Shown here one piece after another: positions 62,166-64,000 of a stretch of 64,000 nucleotides of DNA. This DNA comes from JACVRW01 sp963728495 (GTDB lineage: Bacteria; Actinomycetota; Thermoleophilia; Solirubrobacterales; Thermoleophilaceae). Below the pieces are notes generated by a model. That model searched no databases. It worked only from the letters and a program-made list of their open reading frames with translations, and was not told the DNA's origin. Numbering within the stretch: the stretch's first letter is position 1; each line of letters begins with the position of its first letter. The translations under genes and the position numbers were made by a program. The stretch spans positions 1 through 64,000 of the forward strand of contig CAVSKI010000005.1 in assembly GCA_963728495.1 (NCBI GenBank). Direction: 5' to 3'.

Positions 62166-63265
62166 AGGGCTGCTCCGAGATCGGCGCGGATCTTGTCGGC
62201 GAACCAGCCCAGCGCGCGCTCGCGCTGCGACAGCGGGCCCGGCTCGAAGCCACGGGTCTCGAGGCCGGCCTGCTGGTTGGCCACCAGGTCGGCGTCCTCG
62301 TCGCTCGTGAGCTTGTTGATCCTGCGGTTGGCCTGCTGCACCACGCGGCTGCGCCTGCTGCCCCCCTTGGGCAGGAGGGTCAGGTTGACGTCACGCGACT
62401 TCAAGGGGCCGTCGGGATTGATGCACCAGATGCCCACCTGGTCGGGGTAGAGGTCGATCGTGGTGTTGGGGTAGATGAAGATGTAGCGCCAGACGCGCCG
62501 GTCCTCCTCGGTCAGGCCGGGCATCGGCTCGACCATGCGCTGGTAGAGCCTCTCGACGCGGTTGCCCGAGGGCTTGTCGCGCAGCGGGGCGTCGTACCAG
62601 ACCCAGTTGTCATGCAGCTCGACGTCGTAGTTCTTGTAGTCGTAGAGGCGCATCAGGCCGGGATGCGCGATCGGCACGTGGTAGCCCTCGAGGTAGTTGT
62701 CGACCACGATCTTCCAGTTGGCCGGCTGGCTCGTGTCCTTCTCGGGCTTGACCTTCAGGCGCTCGAGGCCGAAGCGCTCGAGGCGCTGCGGCAGGCCGTC
62801 GATCAGCTCGGCCAGCGGGGTGGCGTCCACGTCGAGGTTGACGAACACCAGGCCGCACATCGTCTCCACGCGCACGGGGAACAGGCCGAGCTTCGACTTG
62901 TCGAGGCCGGGGATGGAGCGCCCCTCCGGTACGCCGATCAGCGTGCCGTCGAAGCGGTAGGTCCAGCCGTGGTAGCGGCAGCGAATCGCCTTGCCGCACT
63001 CCCCCGAGCCACTCAGCAGCCGCGAGCCTCGGTGCCGGCAGACGTTGCGAAAGGCCTTCACGCTGCCGTCGTTGTCGCGCAGGACGAGCACGGGCTCGAC
63101 CCCGGCGGAGGCGGTCATGTAGTGGCCCTGCTCGGGCAGCTGGGAGACGTGGCCGACGAACTGCCAGGTGCGCGCGAAGATGCGCTTCTGCTCCTGCTCC
63201 ACGATGTCCGGATCGCGGTAGAAGTGCGGTGAAAGGGCGGCGGGAACGGCCTCTGCGGTGGTCAT
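62162..63265 (-). CDS. Rieske non-haem iron oxygenase, α-subunit
   Basis: About 367 residues from ATG 63265 (MTTAEAVPAALSPHFYRDPD); ATG 63274 is nearly equivalent. Rieske 2Fe-2S ligands: VCRHRGSRLL (CxH) and CRYHGWTYRFDG (CxxH). The catalytic iron site is NWKIVVDNYLEGYHVPIAHP, with two His and a later acidic ligand. Relatives include carnitine, choline and stachydrine monooxygenases and aromatic ring hydroxylases. An amine-oxygenase role would fit the neighbouring polyamine/betaine-like genes. A reductase gene is not seen in the window. The stop overlaps the TetR start. Confidence 0.85.
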   Translation of the reverse strand: MTTAEAVPAALSPHFYRDPDIVEQEQKRIFARTWQFVGHVSQLPEQGHYMTASAGVEPVLVLRDNDGSVKAFRNVCRHRGSRLLSGSGECGKAIRCRYHGWTYRFDGTLIGVPEGRSIPGLDKSKLGLFPVRVETMCGLVFVNLDVDATPLAELIDGLPQRLERFGLERLKVKPEKDTSQPANWKIVVDNYLEGYHVPIAHPGLMRLYDYKNYDVELHDNWVWYDAPLRDKPSGNRVERLYQRMVEPMPGLTEEDRRVWRYIFIYPNTTIDLYPDQVGIWCINPDGPLKSRDVNLTLLPKGGSRRSRVVQQANRRINKLTSDEDADLVANQQAGLETRGFEPGPLSQRERALGWFADKIRADLGAAL

Positions 63266-63275
63266 CAGCCTCATC

Positions 63276-63308
63276 CTGACTTTGTGATCAGTTGCATGAT
63301 AGTATCGC
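63276..63308. promoter_or_regulatory. Divergent promoter/operator, twin of the 51.1-kb site
   Basis: CTGACTTTGTGATCAGTTGC followed by ATGATAGTATCGC matches the 51119-51151 site at TGACTTTGT, TCAG, GCA, GA and the -10-like box (TAGTAT, 63300-63305). It lies between the Rieske gene (minus) and a small plus-strand gene whose GTG is 7 nt after the -10. This is the strongest regulatory signal in the window. Confidence 0.6.
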
Positions 63309-63312
63309 ATGT

Positions 63313-63516
63313 GTGGCTCCGTTTGGCGCCCGCCACGCATGGCTTTCGATCACGCCGGAGCCCGAACGGGAGCTGCCCGCGGCGGTTGCTGAGCTGCGCG
63401 GCACGAGTGCCGAACAGGAGCGCAGGCGGGTGGAGGAGCTGGTCACGCGTGCGAGCAAGCGGGGGTGGAGCGCCTACATCGCCGAGAATCGCGGATCTGG
63501 CTCGAACGGCCGCTGA
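63313..63516 (+). CDS. Small protein downstream of the shared operator
   Basis: 67 residues from GTG 63313 (VAPFGARHAWLSITPEPERE), 7 nt after a TAGTAT box, so probably leaderless. ATG 63292 lies inside the operator and is less likely. LPAAVAELRGTSAEQERRRV and EELVTRASKRGWSAYIAENR suggest a mostly helical, charged protein. I do not recognise it. It would be co-transcribed with the acyl-CoA dehydrogenase and could be a small accessory or regulatory factor. Confidence 0.5.
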   Translation: MAPFGARHAWLSITPEPERELPAAVAELRGTSAEQERRRVEELVTRASKRGWSAYIAENRGSGSNGR

Positions 63517-63599
63517 CCCGAGCGAGGCACGCGAGACATCGTGCTCGACGTCGTCGAAAACCACAACAACCTGAAACTTGGACTCCCGGGAGAGCGCTG

Positions 63600-64000
63600 A
63601 TGACCATCACCGAAGCGACGCAGCTGGCAACGGACTTCACGCCCGAGGAGCTCGAGCTCCAGGAGCGCGCGCGGCGCTTCGTGGACCAGGTGCTCATCCC
63701 CCACGAGGAGGAGGCCGAGCTGGCGGGCGGCAAGATCTCCGAAGAGCTGCACGCGCGCATCAAGAACGAGGCGGTCGAGGCGCGCCTCTCGGGTGGCCTG
63801 CATTCGCCGGAGTACGGCGGCCAGGGCTGGACGAAGACGGAGTGGTTCCTCGTCGAGGAGCAGCTCGGCCGCTCGACCAACGCCCTCTCCTGGCACATGC
63901 CCGGCGCGTACAACGTGCTGGCCAGCGGAACGCCGGAGCAGATCGAGCGCTACCTCAAGCCGGCGCTGCGCGGAGAGCTGCACGACGCCTACGCGGTGAC
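63600..64000 (+). CDS. Acyl-CoA dehydrogenase, N-terminal part (runs off the window)
   Basis: Starts at ATG 63600 (MTITEATQLATDFTPEELEL) and is open to the window end, 133 codons visible. ERARRFVDQVLIPHEEEAEL, EARLSGGLHSPEYGGQGWTK, TEWFLVEEQLGRSTNALSWH and YLKPALRGELHDAYAVT match the N-terminal helical domain and the approach to the FAD site. It is less similar to the first copy (21950) than expected for a recent duplicate. Substrate unknown; co-regulation with the Rieske/pot genes is inferred from the shared operator. Confidence 0.8.
   Translation, partial: MTITEATQLATDFTPEELELQERARRFVDQVLIPHEEEAELAGGKISEELHARIKNEAVEARLSGGLHSPEYGGQGWTKTEWFLVEEQLGRSTNALSWHMPGAYNVLASGTPEQIERYLKPALRGELHDAYAV

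Overview
The window is very GC-rich chromosomal DNA from an actinobacterium. Several features point to the Thermoleophilia (Solirubrobacterales-like). These include secreted 'MRHLSYANVM…ALGGGAYAA' proteins with A/T/N-rich tracts, RTX- and NHL-type secreted proteins with Arg-rich actinobacterial C-termini, a MeaB GTPase next to a CHAD domain, many GTG/TTG starts, and -10 boxes 6-8 nt before start codons, as in leaderless transcription. No rRNA, tRNA, CRISPR array, integrase or transposase was recognised.

Layout. (1) 1-9.5 kb is a broken accessory island rich in nuclease and defence relatives: an HTH/NucS-like fragment, two PD-(D/E)XK proteins, an Mrr-like fragment, a GIY-YIG protein, and a ~1,320-residue TIR-nSTAND-WD40 protein with 14 WD units. 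Nearly all carry frameshifts. (2) 10-31 kb holds secreted RTX, NHL and propeller/PKD proteins, an MFS transporter, a uracil-DNA-glycosylase-like protein, an amidohydrolase, an acyl-CoA dehydrogenase, a nucleotidyltransferase with a tiny partner gene, a GAF/HD-GYP/GGDEF-like protein, a divergent Fur/VIT pair, and a MeaB-CHAD fusion. (3) 31-48 kb holds an RTX/VanY-like secreted peptidase, a FtsX/MacB-type ABC exporter, an mreB gene behind a NarL-type two-component system, a hexapeptide acyltransferase, an unusual MFS protein, a desaturase with DUF2294-STAS-DUF2294 genes, and an MMPL transporter. (4) 48-64 kb looks like an amine/polyamine and acyl-CoA catabolic locus. It contains a CaiD-like crotonase, a dienoyl-CoA-reductase-like SDR, a flavin amine oxidase, a class III aminotransferase, an FAD oxidoreductase, an epimerase, a potABCD-type uptake system, two TetR regulators, a Rieske oxygenase and a second acyl-CoA dehydrogenase. 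Most genes here overlap by 1-4 nt.

How the genes work together. In region 4 the ABC system would import a polyamine-like substrate. The aminotransferase, amine oxidase and Rieske oxygenase could remove or oxidise the amine. The crotonase, SDR and acyl-CoA dehydrogenase could process the acyl-CoA product. Two intergenic regions 12 kb apart, 51119-51151 and 63276-63308, carry the same operator-like sequence, which suggests one regulator controls both ends of the locus.

Two cross-cutting observations matter for the reader. Frameshifts are extremely dense on the left (about ten in one 4-kb gene), sporadic in the middle (including the probably essential mreB) and absent after about 37.2 kb. Part of this pattern may therefore be consensus error rather than gene decay. 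Two non-coding repeat families were also found: a ~65-bp repeat in three copies in the left 14 kb, and a 270-325-bp element with ~80-115-bp imperfect inverted arms at 31.2 and 55.2 kb.
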